From Diadema setosum (Eukaryota > Echinodermata > Echinoidea > Diadematoida > Diadematidae), in NCBI GenBank assembly GCA_033980235.1, contig CM067075.1:26842650-26906649 (forward strand): a stretch of DNA of 64,000 bases. Direction: 5' to 3'. Shown in pieces: positions 12,573 to 25,179 of the stretch (positions are counted from its first letter, which is position 1; each line of letters starts with the position of its first letter). The translations under genes and the position numbers were made by a program. The notes under the pieces are model-generated. The model saw only the letters and a list, made by a program, of their open reading frames with translations, was not told the origin of the DNA and ran no database searches.

Positions 12573-13826
12573 CTATCATAATGAAACGTGATTGAGATGA
12601 ATTGAAGGGGTGGGGAGCATAATGGATCATCTCATCGAGGTAAAGGTTAGATACGAAATTACTGTTGTTGTTTTTCTGAGAAAATCCAAAGCTTTCTTTT
12701 TTTTCCCCGGTGGTATCTCATTTGTCTAAGCCTGAAAGGGAAAATGCCTTTCTTGATAATAAGAGGTATTCATGCTCTCAATCAATGTAACGTTATCGCT
12801 TTCATTCCAAACATTAACATTGGCGCTCATCAAGAATACCGAACGACATTAGCAAGGTCGACATCGATAGTAGGATGTTGTTTCTCTTTCTAAGGATCAA
12901 TATGCCTCAAAATGAAGAACCTTTTATGACGTTTTCGCGAGTGTTTTGAACTGGAATAGCCGCAAACATTAAAGTAATAATACATAAAAAGACATAATAC
13001 AGATTTATAGCTATCGCCTGCAGACATTTGTATCAAATGTTTCCTGTCTTATTTTGTTTTGTTTTGTTCTTTTATTACGGCTAATATTTCATTGTTTTCA
13101 TTATTCTGCTCTTACATTGTCCTTAGGTACATGTAATCTATAAGGATGATACGACCGGATATATTTTTAACTCTACAAATTAAATGATAAAAACAATAAA
13201 ATGAATTCAATTGTCACTCTCGCATTTGGAAAGGTCATTGGTGTATGCTTTCATCCGAGTCACGTGCACTTGCCGGAAATGCCCTAGTCATATGCGCAAA
13301 TACTTATTATAGAAGAAAAGTAACACCAGAAACCTTAACAGGAAAAAGAGATACTATTTTGATAATCATTCGATTTATTGCATTGGAGAGATATACAATC
13401 TCTTGAGCCGATGATATTCCCTAGCAGGTATAATATAGAAGTGCTATCAGAATACAACATTTTCGCCCCCTCTCTCTTTTTTTGTTCACCACACCCCCCC
13501 CCCCACACACACACACACGCACGCGCATACGCACACTTCTCCATGAACGTTTGATGAGCTTTCACGCACAGGGCGTGATGTGCGCATTGATTGCCAATCC
13601 TGAAGGATAAATACCACCCCCGGCCGGACCATTTGACGCGCTTTCAATTGTTCCGCTTTCGGTCGCATTTTGAGAACACTGTTACCCGCGATGTAGCATT
13701 GTGGCTATTACATTGGATGTCAGAACGTCTCCTGCATGATAATGTGATTTAGACACACACACACACACACTCACACACACACACACACACACACATGCAC
13801 AAAGACACACACCTTTACACCGACTC
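12573..13826. other. Non-coding stretch with CA microsatellites
   Basis: Contains a C11 run with adjoining CA repeat (13494-13520) and a (CA)n run (13754-13794). No supported exon. Confidence 0.5.
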
Positions 13827-13830
13827 TTAA

Positions 13831-14235
13831 AGGAATGGTATGGTATTGGTTGAGGTGAGGATTCAGCTTTAAACTTTTTGCGAGATACTTAGAAACCATT
13901 ATTATGAAATGTTAAAGACCATACAATTCTAAGAGTTATCGAAAGTTTATTTGATAAAAATCGGTTTTGAAATGGGTGAGATGAAAAAAAAAAAAACACC
14001 CCAAAGTAAAACAAAGCGATCCTAATGAAAGGTTGGTCTCACCTTTTATTAGAATCGCTTTGTTTGGGATATCTCAGCCAGTTCTAAGCCAAATTTCTTC
14101 AAATAAACTTTGAATTCCTCTTAGAATTATATGCTCTTTCATACTTCATAAGAGATTTCTCATTATCTCAAATAATCATCATCAGAAAAAGTTTGAAACC
14201 TGAAGTCCTATCTCAGCGGAAACTGTACCATCCCT
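13831..14235. mobile_element. Semi-palindromic TTAA-flanked MITE, family B
   Basis: TTAA flanks at 13827-13830 and 14236-14239. Left end AGGAATGGTA and right end TACCATCCCT pair; the arms remain alignable over about 150 bp (for example ACAATTCTAAGAG on the left and the inverse of CTCTTAGAATTAT on the right). The centre has a second hairpin around AAACAAAGCGATCCTAAT and ATTAGAATCGCTTTGTTT. It is non-coding. The element at 21577-22015 shares this architecture and central motif. Confidence 0.8.
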
Positions 14236-14372
14236 TTAAAATTAATTCAACATTACTGGCACTCTCTCCTCGCGGGCAAGAGAGATGGAAAGAGACTGCC
14301 GAACCTTGATGAAATTGTCACCAAAAATGTCATAAAACTAACTGATTGATTTCCTCTTCATATCTCTTTCAG

Positions 14373-14421
14373 GTGCTGGTCACAGAGGAGTCGTTCGCTT
14401 GATTACGAGGGACCTTAAGTG
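14373..14421 (+). CDS. Candidate short internal exon
   Basis: A 49-bp segment is bounded by a good splice acceptor (CTCTTCATATCTCTTTCAG ending at 14372) and a strong donor (GTGAGTAAG at 14422). One frame is open throughout and reads AGHRGVVRLITRDLKW, with two bases left at each side; the other two frames stop. It could equally be a non-coding exon or a chance pair. I recognise no protein family and cannot place flanking exons. Confidence 0.3.
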
Positions 14422-14624
14422 GTGAGTAAGAAAAAATTAATATTTACTTAATATTTGTAATCTAAATGAAAATAATAATCTTCATATTATTATGGTAATG
14501 TATTTGTATACGTTTTGGACGTGTATTTGAGGCCTTGTCACCAGACGTCCCGAAAAAAAAAAAGTAGTACTAATGTTAACAAAAGTGACTGATTATAAGG
14601 AACTTCAATGAATTAAAAAAAAAT

Positions 14625-15085
<461 letters not shown>

Positions 15086-15168
<83 letters not shown>
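15086..15168. repeat. (TATC)n tetranucleotide microsatellite
   Basis: About 20 uninterrupted TATC units. Followed at 15232-15336 by GT-, GGGT- and CTGT-rich sequence. Confidence 0.95.
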
Positions 15169-15336
15169 GATATTTTGTACATATTCCGGTATACAGACAT
15201 ACAGTGTATCTCTTTGTGTATAGTTCGTCCGTTCGTGCGTGTGCGTGTGTGCTTGCGCCTGTTTGTGTATGCGTGTGTGTGTGTATGTCTGTGGGTGGGT
15301 GGGTGTGTCGGTCTGTCTGTCTGTCTGTCTCTCAGT

Positions 15337-16208
15337 CTGTTTGATCTATACAGCCTTGTATACGAGGTGCTTTTTTGTCTCAGACTTGTAATCGCGTCTT
15401 CCTGGCTATTTTGAGGCATGGCTATTCCACACCAGACGTAAATTGATTAGCGCGCATCTTTTCCCCCATGTCCTCATTTCCATCTCGTCGTGTTTCTTTC
15501 TTTATTTCTTCATTTCCTCTCAATCCTTCTTCAGTTCTTCTATACCCCACCCTCCACTCCCTCAACGCCGTCGTATATTTCATCCCTTTTTTTGATTGGA
15601 GCTTCTGTTTCTCGTCGGAGCCTTGAGGACATAATTAATCTTGTCCGGTGCGCACATTGCGAGACCATGAATTGTCGCTTTTCCTTGCGTTATTTACTTA
15701 CAAGAGCGTGTCAGAAATCTTCCACCCCCTTCCCCAACCCCTCCTTCCCTTCTTTCGTTTAGGTCTTGCCGAGGAAACCGTATCTTGAAAAAAAAGAAAA
15801 GAGAGTAATTTGCAACAAGATGAACTAGGTACTCAACGCACACAATACATCAAATCTCATACTTAGTTGATTGCTCTTTGGTGGGACCGCTCCGAATTCT
15901 AAATCTAGGAAAATGATTCGTATGTTTACTTATGCTCATTTTCCTTTGGTTTGTTATCCCTTGATAAAGGAGGTTATGATTATCTTTTTATATTTTTTTT
16001 ACTTGCGTTTGTTTATGTCTGTATTGCTTGCATGTTTGAAAAGTTGGGAATGATTTATGACGAAAATGTCAGAATATGAGGATCAAGACAGCAATCCTAT
16101 TGGCGGTGATGCACATTTTAATGTTGATCCCAAGGGTAATTTTAAGGAAAATTCTATATCATGTCAGGGAGAGCTTCCTGTAACATATCTTTTTTCCATA
16201 TCTATCTC
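15337..16208. other. Non-coding stretch, nothing recognised
   Basis: C/T-rich from about 15480 to 15760, then AT-rich. No splice-bounded open frame that I trust. Confidence 0.5.
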
Positions 16209-16249
16209 TCAGTCTGTATCAAATATAATGATATTATATTTGATACAGA

Positions 16250-16252
<3 letters not shown>
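16209..16252. repeat. Perfect hairpin directly before a TA array
   Basis: TCAGTCTGTATCAAATATAAT is followed by a 2-base loop and its exact reverse complement, with no mismatch in about 21-bp arms. A (TA)n array of about 50 bp starts at its 3' edge (16253), followed by further TA-rich sequence to about 16345. It may be a tiny inverted-repeat element or a hairpin formed by template switching. Confidence 0.75.
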
Positions 16253-16308
<56 letters not shown>

Positions 16309-16345
16309 TTACATATATATATATATCTATATAATTATCTATATA
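16253..16345. repeat. (TA)n microsatellite
   Basis: Uninterrupted TA to about 16300, then degenerate ATATAT/TCTATATA sequence. Confidence 0.9.
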
Positions 16346-16900
16346 AATATATATCATACAAGCGTCCATAGGGAGGTATGTCTGAAAACGAGGTATAAAG
16401 GAGAATTCGTTCCAGTTGGGGAATTTTTGATTTCCCTTAAGATTTTGACGATGTTTTTCAAAGTCTTACCATTGATCTGGGGCCTCATGACTACTCCACA
16501 GTAGGGCACAGATGGCATAGTGTGTATAAATTGAGAACTGTACCATCAATACAATCATTTAGGGTTGACTGGCAGGGATGCAAAAAAAAAAAAGAAAAAA
16601 AGAATGGGTGTATATATTGGATGTGCACAGAAAACGGGTCATAGGGGGAATTTAGATAAATCATTATCTGCTTGTTTTTTCTTTAAAAAAGTTGTATGTT
16701 CTCATTAACATACAGAATTTAGAGGTATATAAGATGCATTTTGTGCTCTTGTCATTTCAATTCTGCAGTGACCCCATACTAATGCATAATTTTTTCAAAA
16801 AGGGCAATATTTGCATTTTTTCTGAATATTTTCATGCTTTTTATCAAATTCCCCCCAAACTATCATTTATTCCGCATTCCCCATTTTGGCCGAAAATTGC

Positions 16901-16905
<5 letters not shown>
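16346..16905. other. Non-coding stretch, nothing recognised
   Basis: AT-rich. A 100-codon frame beginning near 16692 runs into the TA array and has no motif. Confidence 0.5.

Positions 16906-16955
<50 letters not shown>
16906..16955. repeat. (TA)n microsatellite
   Basis: About 25 TA units. A perfect 17-bp palindrome, GCTGACACCGTGTCAGC, follows at 16971-16987. Confidence 0.95.
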
Positions 16956-16958
<3 letters not shown>

Positions 16959-16987
16959 AAACGCCAAGTCGCTGACACCGTGTCAGC

Positions 16988-17577
16988 ATCATAATCATTC
17001 TGAAGCAAAATAGTTAATGTATTGAAGTCATTCCTTATACTGCAGAGACAACGACCAGAATATCTGTATACTAGTGTATGTTCCGTCGATATAGAAAATA
17101 CAGAAATACGGTTGATTGAATCCTTGCGAAAATCCGTCGTAAGACCCTGGATGGTGAAAGACACATGTGCAGTAAAAAATACAAGAAAACAATAGTTTTG
17201 TGATTACTTCTGACGAAATGTATGCGATAGAAGTAGGGAGGGATTGGGGAATGAGCGTAAAAGGGAGCCAGAGAAGATGGAAAATAAAGCAATGTTCATA
17301 TTATTTAACTTTTCCTTCGTGTTTACATGTTTGCACGGCGGCCTGACGATGCATCCTTGATAAAATAAGCCTGTTTGCTTCAAGGCAAATCTATCTGATC
17401 CATCATACCATACTCCACAGTGGAAAAGATGAGTAAAACGTAGAGTGAAAAAAAAAGGCCGCCAAGAAAATAAAAAAACACACCTAAATATACCAAAAGA
17501 AAAGCTTGTTTTAGGATGATGACTACTCGTAAAATCGATCAGACGCTAGAGAGAATTATTCAGTGTCCGTCGCTATG

Positions 17578-17583
<6 letters not shown>
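16988..17583. other. Non-coding stretch, nothing recognised
   Basis: No supported exon or element. Confidence 0.5.

Positions 17584-17630
<47 letters not shown>
17584..17630. repeat. (TA)n microsatellite
   Basis: About 23 TA units. Confidence 0.95.
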
Positions 17631-17634
<4 letters not shown>

Positions 17635-18699
17635 GAAACATATTTGTATGTATGTGTTTCTTTGTTTTATAATCATAATTGTGCACAAAATGTGTACAGT
17701 CTTCTGTCATTTGCTGTGCACAAACCTCTCTGCGAGAATACTGTATTTCTAAAAAGAGGTGCCTAGTCAATCGCAGGTTGCAATTATTAAGTGCATTGTC
17801 CGACGACCCCACAAAATGAAAAATCCTTCAAAAAGGGGCAAGTTTTAACCCCTCAATAGAGAATTAGACCCCATCATTAGGCCCCTCAACAAGGCTTTTC
17901 CTACTTTTTGCCCCACTTGAGTGGGCTAGAAACCACTGTTCATTTAAAAAAAAAAAAAAAAAAATAAGTAAAGAGACCCACAAAAACCCTCAATAGACAG
18001 ACATTGTTTTCCCTGTATAATAATTCGTATTCTGAGATGCCCGAATATTTGTTATACAGTGCCAATTTTATCTAAACAAGTGCGAATGACGAATTCAAAC
18101 GGCCACGGTATAATTCTTGCAAAAACGAATATTGACGGACATCGCTTGTATACACAGTTGTGCTTTTTTGTAACAAATTCACCGTGAATAAACAACCAAC
18201 ATAGACCTTAAAAAATCTAACCACGTGAAGTGAGAATGAAATTATCTATTTTGTGTAATAAAATCTATCATTTTAATAAAAGGAAGAATTAAACAATCAT
18301 GTGTCGACATACCGTTTACAGTATGTGTTGCAATCCACATTGGATACGTAATTTCGGTACTACGCGGTAATTGATAGTGATATCGCAGTAGAAATGTTTG
18401 GATATTCAGGAATGGTTTTGTCCCTTTCCGCCCTAGACCTTGAACGTATGTAATTTGACATTTAATGATATAATTTATAAAGTAATATACATGTTTTATT
18501 TATTTATTCAATTATTTAAATTGTTGGTCGAATTTCACAAAGACTCTCCCTGAACTCAGATTTCGCATGATAATGGCCAGATGGCTGCAAAGGCCACGAT
18601 TTGTAAGGTAACCGACTTGGAATTGTTAAACATTAGATTAGCAAAGTATATAATTTATGCTCATAAACTCACTAATGTATCAATATTGATGATTTTCAG
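17631..18699. other. Non-coding stretch, nothing recognised
   Basis: AT-rich; an A19 run lies at about 17946-17964. Confidence 0.5.
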
Positions 18700-18759
18700 C
18701 ACGACTCTCTTTCACTGTCAGTAGTCATTGGGGATACTTATGTTGATGACGACATTTGG
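18700..18759 (+). CDS. Candidate short internal exon
   Basis: Sixty bases lie between an acceptor-like GATGATTTTCAG (ending 18699) and a donor GTATGT (18760). Frame 1 is open with exact phase 0-0 and reads HDSLSLSVVIGDTYVDDDIW; the other two frames stop. The polypyrimidine tract is weak, so chance is a fair alternative. Its end phase is compatible with the exon candidate at 25969-26160, but a 7-kb intron between them is speculation. Confidence 0.22.
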
Positions 18760-21572
18760 GTATGTTCCCGAAGATGATTCTTGGTAGATTTTACTTTTGA
18801 GCTTGTGAGGATACTATGCTTTGAAAAAAAAAAAACACATTTTTTTTTTTTTTTTTTTTTTACTATTGCTTCCATTAGCCTCGCCCCCCCCCCCCCCGAA
18901 AAAAAAAATGTGACAACTATCTACAGGTTGAGTTGTTTATTCAGATATTTCGTAGAGTTTCTTCGTCCGGCATGTCCGGGGACTCGTAAGAAACCTTCCT
19001 CGGGTAGTATATCAAACCTGTGATCTGCTGGAACATTTTTCATGCTACCTTCCCCAGGCAGCGATTATTTAATATACAATGCTGATCATCCCTACGCATG
19101 AAGGATAGCCACCCTCTAGACATTACGTACATTAATGTTTTACATGATGAACTGTGAGCGTGAACACTGCCAAGGACAGTTCATTGCTTCATTATTTTTT
19201 GTCACGCCTCAAGGGCCCCAAACTTGAAGTTGATCAATCTTCGGCTCTCGTTCAATATCTTTGCCTACGCACGACCACAAAATTTATTCATTTACTCATT
19301 TTGATTCCTTTATTCAATATCCATTTTCTTTTTCTTTTATATTTTTTTTTTGGGGGGGGGAGGGGAGATACGATCTCATTTCAAGGATTAAAAAAAATTT
19401 CATAATCTAGAGTTTGCTATCACTCAAAATATTGCAGATTTGATTGACAATAGACATACTTGGATTTTTTTTTTATTTTATATTTTATTAAATCATATCA
19501 CAAATATGATCACATTATATACAAAGGATTTGCAATGACTGGAAAACAAATAAAACAAAAAAAAAATGACAAAAAGAGTGACAAGAAGTTGAAAATAACC
19601 TCCGATATCGAATGAATAATACCAATCCAACGAGATAATAATTAAACTACAGTACATGAAATTGATCAGGTGACTGTACTATCGCAGGAAGGGATTGTTC
19701 GCGGAAAGTTGTTAATTCAGGAATTGTCACTGCAATCCTGCTGAGTGCAACAAACGTGATTGTTTTGTTGCTTCTTTTTATTTCGTCATTAAGCTCATCA
19801 GCTCCAAAATGGTACACGTTAACTAACATGCTTTACATCAAAACACTGATCTTGTGTTCTTTATCCACATAAATTTTTGTTTCTTGATTATCAAATATTC
19901 ACAACCATGATTCCTTTTTCTTTTTATTTGAATAATAAGCTGCTATGAGCTTTATTAATGGACAGAGAACTCCGAATCCTTAAACCCGCATATGATGACA
20001 ATTAATGACTGCTGCCCAATATTTCATTTGTTTCATTTCTTTCTTTGCCCAGCTTGATAATCATGTGTAAGGCGGCACGCACTGTCCAAACCAACCGCGA
20101 TTGTCCCGCATGTCGGGGACAGACCATAAGTGTGGATGGTAGCTTGGCAAGTCGCGAAAAGAAAATTAGGGAAAAGAATAAGATCAATATCACTGACTGC
20201 TCCCGATACGAGAGTCTCATGCCAGGTGTGGCATCATTGTGGAAGATCATAATGACAAAATGATGAGGTCGATTTTCGTATTGGCTTACCAATCACAGTA
20301 CTGTTCAGTATGACAGCTGTTTCCCCGTGGCCATTGTCGCTTCTTATTTTCAAACAATTCCATCATCATTTTCTGAGGCGAGCAGAATCGAGAAGCGGAA
20401 GTGGCCGAAATGTTCTCGCTCTTGCGTCGTATCGTTTTCCGTCAACGGTGCCAGAAATAGGCCGTCAGCCTTAAAGCGGCAAAGTTTTAAAAATATGCAT
20501 TGATTCAATATTGATCAAAATGATATGATATGTCTTTATAGACATTTCCAAAAACTCTAGTCGCCCTTAGTGAGTTACTTCACAATCGGGCGATCTATTC
20601 TTGCCAATTTTATGAACGTATGGAGCATTCATCGGGTGGATAATGAAATTAGGATTTCCAACCCCCCAATTAGTTTAGTACGTGTCTACGGCAATTACCA
20701 GCGACTCAGGAAGAGGGGATGGCAGAAACATGTGTTTGATATCGAGGTAACCTTAGTTTTGTTTTGTTGTGATTTACATTATTCACGCTCTTGATATTTT
20801 TATTTTTTATTATTTTTTTTTAGTTGTGGTACCTTTATGATAATTCTGATTGAATAGAAGCGTGTTTAAGAGGATTCAGACTGTGGCATGCGTATTATAC
20901 CAATATATCTTGGTAGGCGCGGGTGATTATCAAACCATAAACTTATAAAGATGCTACGGTTTTTCTTATACTCTCCTTAAGTTAGAATGTTGTTGTTCGA
21001 TCTGCATCGTTATAACAACATAAACAAACATCTTATAGTCATTTATTAAATTCAGCGCTTGTCACATGGCTTGTATATACAATGTAGCATCACTTCACTT
21101 CAAAAGTTGTATTTGGTTGCTGATCCTGAAATTACTTATCCATTCATGTATGTATGCATTCTAAGTCCGCCACCCCCCCCCCCCCAAAAAAAAAAAGGAA
21201 AAACAAAACACACCAACACAAAATCACGCTGAATCTATTATATCCCTATGTGTATTGTATTTATTATTTCCCTATGTATAGAGTGACTGGTAGCATTTTG
21301 AGCCAGGACCGGGAAAAAATCAAAACAAAACACGCATGAAAAAACCCACACATGCACACAATTCTTAATAAAAAAAATAATAATCTGGAAATAATGAAAG
21401 TCCTCAATCCTACTTCTGATATGAATAATTTCTACACTTTTTACACTTTTTGCATCATTGTATTAACATTTTGATGACTTTTTTTATTTAGATCTCATCT
21501 CATTTCTGCTCTGAGCGCTAATCTTCGCTCATACACCCACACATGATTACCTAGAAACGTTATTATAGTATT
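18760..21572. other. Long non-coding stretch
   Basis: Holds T20-type and C14 runs (18841-18897), a T/G9 run (19352-19360), an AT-rich tail-like patch (19468-19500) and C13A11 (21173-21196). Small frames at 19647-19829 (minus) and 20045-20263 (plus) show no recognisable domain. Confidence 0.5.
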
Positions 21573-21576
21573 TTAA

Positions 21577-22015
21577 GGGGATGATATACTTTTGGTTGAG
21601 ATAGAGAATTAACATCTTGACTTTTTGGGAGATAATTACAGACCACTTATGAATTATGAAAAGAGTATACAGTTCTAACAGGAATTCGAGGTTTGTTTGA
21701 TAAACACTCATTCTTAAAAGGTTAAGGTATCCCCAAAAATAGAAAACAGAAAACACAAACAAACATAGCGAAACAAAGTGAAACAAAGTGGTCCTACAAA
21801 ATATGGGTCCCAACTTTTATAGGGACCTTTTTGTTTATGGAAGTCTCAGCTACTTCAAATCCGTTTTCACGAAATAAGCTTTGAATTCCCCCTAGAACTC
21901 TATGCTCTTTAACATTTCGTAAGACGTTTTTTATTACTTCTCCAAAAATAGTTAGAAACCTGAAGCTCCAATTCAACCCCCCCAAAAACCCCATAATAAT
22001 AACACCATCCCTTTC
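21577..22015. mobile_element. Semi-palindromic MITE, family B, second copy
   Basis: The left end GGGGATGATA follows TTAA at 21573-21576. The right end ACACCATCCC is followed by TTTCA, so the right TTAA appears mutated. The arms align with the 13831-14235 element in order: GGTTGAGATA..., a GAACTCTATGCTCTTTAACA segment near the right arm, and the central AAACAAAGTGGTCCTA hairpin. Non-coding. Confidence 0.72.
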
Positions 22016-22385
22016 ACACACTATGCGTTGATGCAGATTCCTTTTATACGTCAATACATATACTTTGCATAATAATATCTAAGTGCTTCGACCTCTTATG
22101 AGATTGTGTGTTTTGATAGAAGCAGAATAGATAAATCTACCAGAATTAGTAATGTGTTAATGATCCATCTCTTTTCTTTTTTTTTGGGGGGGGGGGGGGG
22201 AGGGGGTAGGAGTTGTGGGGTTTACATGGCTTGAATGTTCGTCCAATTAGCTGTTATCAATTTTACTCTTTCTTCATTGATATTTTTATTGAATTGATTA
22301 TCATGACATTGCTGACTACTTTCTGATAACTTATATTACAGAGTGTGGCATAACGAATTCATTTGTGTGTGCTTGTGCGTGTGTT

Positions 22386-22390
<5 letters not shown>

Positions 22391-22427
<37 letters not shown>
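22391..22427. repeat. (GT)n microsatellite
   Basis: Uninterrupted GT, preceded by imperfect GT/GCGT from 22366. Confidence 0.95.
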
Positions 22428-22428
<1 letters not shown>

Positions 22429-23189
22429 TTATTCTTTACCGTTACTCACTGGAAAACGTTTTAAATTTATTTACTATGTTTTTTGATCAGGTTCAATTTG
22501 CGTAATGTATAACAAGACAGGAATCATGATGATTATATTCATTCAGTGATTTCATTATTGCATGTTATGCAACAGGGACTATCATATATAATTTCTGAAT
22601 GCACGGCGGAGAGTATTTAACATCCCTAAACCAAGCTGAAATGTACTACTTAAACGCATATAAAAAAAATTATTTTAAGAACACAATATGACAATGCCTA
22701 CGATCTTCGGCCATGTCATGCACTGCCTATATAGCCCACCCCATCTGCGAGATTTGAAATTGTAATTTCCCTGATGGAGTAGTCAACGCATTGTATGACC
22801 GTTCAGTGATGATCGCATTCAAGGAACAGTCCTCTGCGAATTAGGTTCATCATTCGGCATGAAAAAAGGGCGGGTATTTTTTTTTCCGGATTGATAATGA
22901 TAAGTAAAGGTAATCAGATACAAAATCAAATTTCGCCCACAAGGAATGAAGCTAACATCCTCTTCATACTCTATTTTTTTTTCTCTCTCTCTCTCTTTCT
23001 CTCCTGTACACACGCACACCTACACAATCATCACACCTTCAACGCGATTGATTACGTAATCGATTGCACAGCAGGGCCTGGCGCGCGATGAAACTATGCT
23101 ATGGAAATCTAAATGTCAACAATAGGACAAGTATGAATGGTAGAAATCACAGAAACCCGCAATATGGTAAGATTGACTGAAATTCATAT

Positions 23190-23310
23190 GAAGAAAGTGA
23201 GAAAGACGGAGAAGGAAAAAAAGAAAAAAGAAAGAAAAAAAAGAAAGAAAGAAAGAAAAAGAAGGAGAAGAAGAAGAAGACGACGAAGAAAAAGAGACGA
23301 GTGGAAGAGA
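23190..23310. repeat. Purine-rich (A/G) tract
   Basis: Nearly all A and G on the plus strand for about 120 bp (GAAA, GAAG and GACGAAG patterns). The Lys/Arg- or Ser/Phe-rich frames it creates are artefacts. Confidence 0.8.
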
Positions 23311-24205
23311 ACAGAAGGGTTGGAGAGGCGGATAAAGTTGCTTTCGTGGTGACGGACGACGTCGCACGAACAATCCTATCGCCGTCTGTAGGGAATAGGC
23401 TGCCTTTAATCAGAACTTGCTTGTCAATCGAGACGACTCGAGCCAGTGTTTGCTAAACCCCCTTTAGGATTCTTAAGAGGGGACGTGGATATTTGACAAG
23501 ATGGTAGCAGTTTTGGGGGTGGGGTGGGGTAGGGACTCTGGATGGGGGACATGAAGAGTGAGCTGATCTTCGTAACTCCTTTCTCTCTTTCCTATTTTAT
23601 ATGTATTTCGAATTAGAGCGAGGTTGTATGACCACATTATTCTCACGTCACATTTTGAGTTTACTCTGACCGATTTTTTCGCTGTATACAATTCCATAAT
23701 CCATTTAGGCAGTTGCTGACTATTGGTCCACTATCACAATAGCTCGTTGCTTCCTTTTTTTTTTTTCGAAGATGATTGAGATGAAACTCCCTCCATTTCC
23801 TTGCTAATTTATCACTTTTTACTTTTAACGTCAGCCATGTCTTAAATCAACTCGACATAATCATTCACTCAGTCTGTTTTCAGCTCCTTTGTCCATGGAG
23901 GCATGTAATCGTAATTCATCAGAGCATTGTGGCGTCGTAAAACAACTTTAGCACCACGACGTGACAGGAACGCATCAAGATTCTAGCAATTTTGCATTAG
24001 TTCTATAACGTTCGTTATCTTCTCTCCGGCATCGTTAATACTGTTGTTTTTATTCATAAGAGAAGTAGTTACAATTTCTTTTTGTTATAGATATGATGCC
24101 ATAATTCAATCGCTGCTGTTCATTGTTTTTATATTCTAATCTTAATTTCAAGTCTAATTTCATTATGGTTTCCAAAAAAAAAAAACTAACCACCAGGTAT
24201 CAAAG

Positions 24206-24496
24206 GGGGCGCTGTGGCAAAGTGGGTTAGACTCCCGACTCCCAAACGGAGGACCCGAGTTCGATTCCCGCCCAGTGCTTACGTCATTGGACAAGATGTT
24301 TTTACCCACCATGTCTCTCTCGACCCATAGCTGTATAAATGCCAACCCTAGAGTAATAATAATGGCAGGGCACTCTGGTAGAATAGTGGCAACACTGAAG
24401 AGGTGCTAACTTACCGTGTGATGATACAGCTACATCAGCCTTATTACTACTTCACTGATTACCCGTGTTAGAAAGGAAAAAAAAAAAAAACAACCC
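24206..24496 (+). mobile_element. tRNA-derived SINE, family A copy 1
   Basis: The head GGGGCGCTGTGGCAAAGTGG contains an A-box-like stretch and GAGTTCGATTCCC at about 24257-24269 is a B box, at the spacing of a tRNA-type RNA polymerase III promoter. The body includes ATGTCTCTCTCGACCCAT and TAATAATAATGGCAGG, shared with 50022-50245. The 3' end is an A-rich tail (24476-24490). A SINE rather than a tRNA gene, because the sequence continues about 200 bp beyond the tRNA part, lacks a clean acceptor stem, and recurs. Confidence 0.85.
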
Positions 24497-25179
24497 GAAG
24501 TCATATTGCAATGTAAAGGTTAAACTTGATTGTTATTCCTTTTTGTTTTGACCTTGACTAAATAAAGGCTCTTTATGTTTTTCTGCTTCCGCACGAAAGA
24601 ATAAAAAAGAAATTGTTTTTCTTGCAGCCAGAGAATTCCTATGAACTGTTTGAGTTATGCTGGTCGCACATTATCGCAGTGCAATGTAAACTTATAAAAG
24701 CACACAATGGTTTATGAAGTAATCGTGTGTTGCACCCTAGACAATCAATGATACAGCGTACCTATATAAAATCATAACAATCAACGCAATGGATTAAAAA
24801 AAAAAACACGAAAAATTGAAAAAAAAAATAACAACAACATCATACGTAGTGAAATTCTATAAATCATTATCATGTGACGTAAAAAGGTGTAAATTCCGGA
24901 TATCTGAGAAGAGAACCCTCTAATCGGCGTAATCGTTGACACAGATATCTGAGGATCGATGCGATCGACTAACCTGCGGTACAGACGGTCAGGAAAATGT
25001 GCTCGAAGTCGGGTATAATTTCTTGCTATTTGAGAATATAACTCATTCATGGGCATAATCGCTGCTACAGATATCACGAAATCAATGCAATCGAATAGTG
25101 CCCCATGCACTCGACAACAATTAAAGCATCTATGCAATTATCGTATAGGGGGGGGGGGGTCTGCAAAAAATCCATTCAC
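24497..25179. other. Non-coding stretch, nothing recognised
   Basis: AT-rich; G12 at 25148-25159 precedes the CpG-richer block. Confidence 0.5.

Larger units (their letters stand above)
22016..24205. other. Non-coding stretch with G15, (GT)n and purine tract
   Basis: Contains T/G15 (22186-22200), a (GT)n array (22391-22427) and a 120-bp purine-only-like A/G tract (about 23190-23310). No gene supported. Confidence 0.5.

Noticed and set aside
15086..15168. CRISPR-like repeat array
   Set aside because: Uninterrupted tetranucleotide without spacers, in an animal genome.
24206..24280. Functional tRNA gene
   Set aside because: A and B boxes are present but the acceptor stem is poor and the sequence continues as a repeated SINE body.
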